The notes beneath the pieces are model-generated. The model worked only from the letters and a program-made list of their open reading frames with translations, searched no databases and was not told the DNA's origin. The position numbers and the translations under genes are program-made. A stretch of DNA of 64,000 bases, taken from CAVSQX01 sp963730225 (lineage in GTDB: Bacteria; Planctomycetota; Phycisphaerae; Tepidisphaerales; Tepidisphaeraceae). The stretch spans positions 434,001-498,000 of the forward strand of contig CAVSQX010000004.1 of NCBI GenBank assembly GCA_963730225.1, in the 5' to 3' direction. Below, piece by piece: positions 61,719 through 64,000 of this stretch (position 1 is the first letter of the stretch; each line of letters starts with the position of its first letter).

Positions 61719-63652
61719 CACCGTGGACTTCTCGTCCAGCTCCAGCCGAATGTAATCGTATTCGATTCCACTGGTAAGTCCGCCGGCAGGGACCGTGAGC
61801 GTGAGGCTATTATCGCCGCGCTTCATAAGAGAAGCATCGAACGACACATCCTTTTCGACCCACGCTCCCCCGATGCCGTCGCGGTTGATCGTGGCATTGT
61901 ACATCAGGTTATTGACCACCCCTGCCGGCTTGTCGTTAACCGCGATGGCGATGTGGCGCGCCCCCACGCCGCACAACGCCAGTCGAAGAATCGCCCTGCC
62001 GTGCACCTCATCGGGCAAGGTAAAATGAATCGTCCACGTCGTCGCCCGGCCCATGCTTTGGCCGGTCCTATCATCCGAAACCGCGTGCGGCACCTGCTCG
62101 AAATACCAATCTTTGTGAAAATCGCTCTTGCCGATCGTATAGTTCACGTCGTTCGGGAAGAGCTTGGGGTAAAGTAAATACATTCCCCAATGGAAGTAAT
62201 CATCGCCTTTGAAGAACTCCGACGCGGTTCGATTGGGAATTCCGATGTCCCACAATTGCCGGCCGTAACGCACAGGGCGCCAGTGAAGTTGTCCCAGGTC
62301 GATTGTTTGGCCGCCGTCGATCTTGATGGGTGTTTGTGCGAATTCTCCAAGCACGCCGTCGGCGATGGCATGAAGCGTGTACGTTCCCGGCCGCACCGCC
62401 GGAATACGGAAATGCCCGCCGTCATCGCCGCGGGTCCAGAATTCGTAATGTTTGGCGTCAAGCTGCCAACCGACCGTTGTCGAGCCGAACCGGCCGCCTA
62501 CTGTGTAATCCGGATATGTCAGCCCGACCAGTAGATTGCTCATCTTCGCATCCGGAGCCCCCGGGTCTTCAAGAATCAATTGTCCATTGACCGTTGCGCG
62601 CTGATCTTTGTGCGGATAATCGACGCCATTCACCCAATCGTACGGCCACGCTTTCGTTTCGACTGGCGATCGTGCCAACGCATCTTTCCAGCACGCTTGC
62701 GGTGACTGGCCATTGTTGCAGTAGATTAGGAACGGACCGATTACCTTCGTCCACGATTCTCCGCTGGCGACATACAGCGAGCTTCCACCGTAATGGCTTC
62801 CGCGCCAATAATTCAACAGACACGGCGGTGCCGGCGCGGTCTTATCGTGGGAATCGAACGTCGCATCGCGGTGCGCAGACAACTCCACCTTCGTCGGCCC
62901 GCCGCTGAGATATTCGATGGTAGGATTAATAAACCATATACCAATGTGCTTCGTCGTGCTCGACCATCCCCAGACTAATGTGTCAAATTGATTCGCGGAA
63001 TAATCGTACTTGTGTTCCACCTGGCCTTGATAGATCCCGCTGTTCATAAGCCGGGCCTCTTTCATATTCATGACCGTGCCGTGGTCCCAATCGTAGGTGG
63101 TGATCATTTTCATATTGCGATTGGCATCGACGGTCATCCAATCGAAGACGGAATCGTTGAGCTTGCGCAGAACCGCGCTTCTCCCACATTGGTGGACGGA
63201 TAGGCTGGCTTGTGCTCCCAAATCGTGTAGGTGTAAATTCCGCCGTCGTCCCGGCCCAGACAATATCGGATTTCGATGTCGACGACGGCCGACCCGCCGG
63301 GCCCGCTTCCCATTGGATATCCATTGGAGAATCCTTTTATTGATACTTCGCCGCGCTCGCCGTCGTTGGTTTTAGGATCGATCGTGATGCGGTCGGTCAT
63401 CTGGCGGCTCGCCGCCGAATGTGACCAATACGCGCCATCGGAAAGGGTTTCGACGCCGTTGTAATTCAATGACCTGAGCCCGCCGGAGCGCTTGTCGATC
63501 CTGGCAATAAGGACGCCGTTGGACAGTGTGTAGATCTGCTCGTCCTGGGAAATACTGACCGGGCCACCGCTGGCCGCAACATGCACGGCGAGCATGGCGA
63601 TTGTCGCAGCGATCTGACTCCAATGCGATCGTCTGGTAGTTGGATGCGGCAT
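61704..63652 (-). pseudogene. Rhamnogalacturonan endolyase, PL4 family, frame interrupted
   Basis: The exported lyase starts MPHPTTRRSHWSQIAATIAM with GGAG upstream. The catalytic domain begins YTLSNGVLIARIDKRSGGLR; after YPSTNVGE near 63179 the frame breaks and continues as AVLRKLNDSVFDWMTVDANR. Motifs HKYDYSANQFDTLVWGWSST and INPTIEYLSGGPTKVELSAH are family marks. An FnIII-like domain (GHFRIPAVRPGTYTLHAIAD) and a C-terminal CBM-like domain follow. One A lost (GAAGCG for GAAAGCG) explains the break; the full length is about 649 residues. The enzyme cleaves the Rha-GalA backbone by beta-elimination. The CE12 esterase gene precedes it by 20 nt. Confidence 0.88.
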
Positions 63653-63672
63653 GGAATCTCCAGGAAAGAGCG

Positions 63673-64000
63673 TCAGTTCCCAAGTGGTTTGGTAGTTGAG
63701 AAGGCCGGACTGGCGGGGATATTCACCGCGTCGAGCGGATCGGGATGAGCCGGATCGAAACCCGTAAAGTCATCGGCGATAAACTTGCTCAGTCCCAGTT
63801 TGTTCTGCTCAATGCCCAACACCACGCACTTGGCCAGCTCGTAACTTCCGTAGGAATTATGATGCGTACCATCCATGAATGCCCGATCGAGATCGCGGGG
63901 TCCGATCGCTTCGTAAAGCGTTTTGCTCATCGCATTCAAATCAATCAACGCGACGTTGCTTTCTTTGGCCAACTTCCGCACCGCGTCGGGATAATCGCCC
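63673..64000 (-). CDS. Rhamnogalacturonan acetylesterase, CE12/SGNH family (3' part only)
   Basis: Only the last 108 residues lie in the window; the gene runs off the end. The sequence GDYPDAVRKLAKESNVALID and the catalytic Asp-x-x-His block FMDGTHHNSYGSYELAKCVV are characteristic of SGNH hydrolases that deacetylate rhamnogalacturonan. It lies 20 nt before the PL4 gene on the same strand. Deacetylation would open the backbone to the lyase and to GH28. The start, the GDS serine block and any signal peptide are outside the window. Confidence 0.88.
   Translation of the reverse strand, partial: GDYPDAVRKLAKESNVALIDLNAMSKTLYEAIGPRDLDRAFMDGTHHNSYGSYELAKCVVLGIEQNKLGLSKFIADDFTGFDPAHPDPLDAVNIPASPAFSTTKPLGN

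Noticed and set aside
1..64000. tRNA, rRNA, CRISPR arrays and riboswitches
   Set aside because: Reading by eye showed no convincing T-loop sequences with matching acceptor stems, no regularly spaced repeats and no known aptamer core; a covariance-model search would be decisive.

Overview
The window looks like a GC-rich chromosome segment from a Planctomycetota bacterium, most likely of the class Phycisphaerae. I base this on recurring traits rather than on a marker gene: an H-X9-DG type prepilin-like protein (43379-44320), a PEP-CTERM protein (32925-33707), a CxxC/CxxCG zinc-ribbon membrane protein (13289-13999), several TPR-glycosyltransferase and TPR-sulfotransferase proteins, Tat-exported oxidoreductase and glycosidase proteins, and proline-rich linkers reading TTQPA. 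I saw no rRNA, tRNA or CRISPR array.

Layout. 1-2,925: mobile and accessory DNA, with a REP-associated transposase whose flanking repeat was hit by an IS element, and a solitary HEPN-domain gene. 3,044-16,700: minus-strand surface-polysaccharide block (phosphoglucomutase, a GNAT enzyme, a giant multi-domain glycosyltransferase, sulfotransferases, a Wzm/Wzt-type ABC exporter, a TPR-GT41 protein). 16,928-28,739: plus-strand regulatory and K+ uptake block (NtrC-family activator, sensor kinase, two receiver-TPR proteins, a 27-residue membrane protein, kdpFABC, a small membrane protein, and a KdpD sensor fused to a PTS EIIA domain in place of the kinase). 28,741-33,707: oxidoreductase, TPR-GT9 protein, PEP-CTERM protein. 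33,805-39,588: sugar-acid oxidation cluster of Weimberg type (ketoglutarate-semialdehyde dehydrogenase, DHDPS-family lyase, IlvD/EDD dehydratase, GntP permease). 39,859-43,340: accessory island with a membrane protein plus a partner gene of unknown function, and a second copy of the same IS. 43,379-64,000: prepilin-like gene, then a rhamnogalacturonan utilisation locus (rhamnose-type ABC importer, DUF6250 protein, GH2, GH28-GH106 fusion, exported glycosidase-like protein, PL4 lyase, CE12 esterase).

In the last region, exported enzymes would deacetylate and cleave the GalA-Rha backbone, trim side chains and release rhamnose for the importer; the importer and GH2 genes form one plus-strand operon with 1-4 nt overlaps. 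In the K+ block, no canonical KdpD kinase/KdpE pair is present, so regulation probably runs through the unusual components listed above.

A warning applies to the whole window. Seven genes are split by single-nucleotide frameshifts (six look like 1-nt losses, one like a 1-nt gain), one more has an in-frame stop, and one IS copy differs from its twin by three 1-nt losses. This pattern suggests residual assembly errors as much as real gene decay, so 'pseudogene' below means 'reading frame interrupted in this sequence'.
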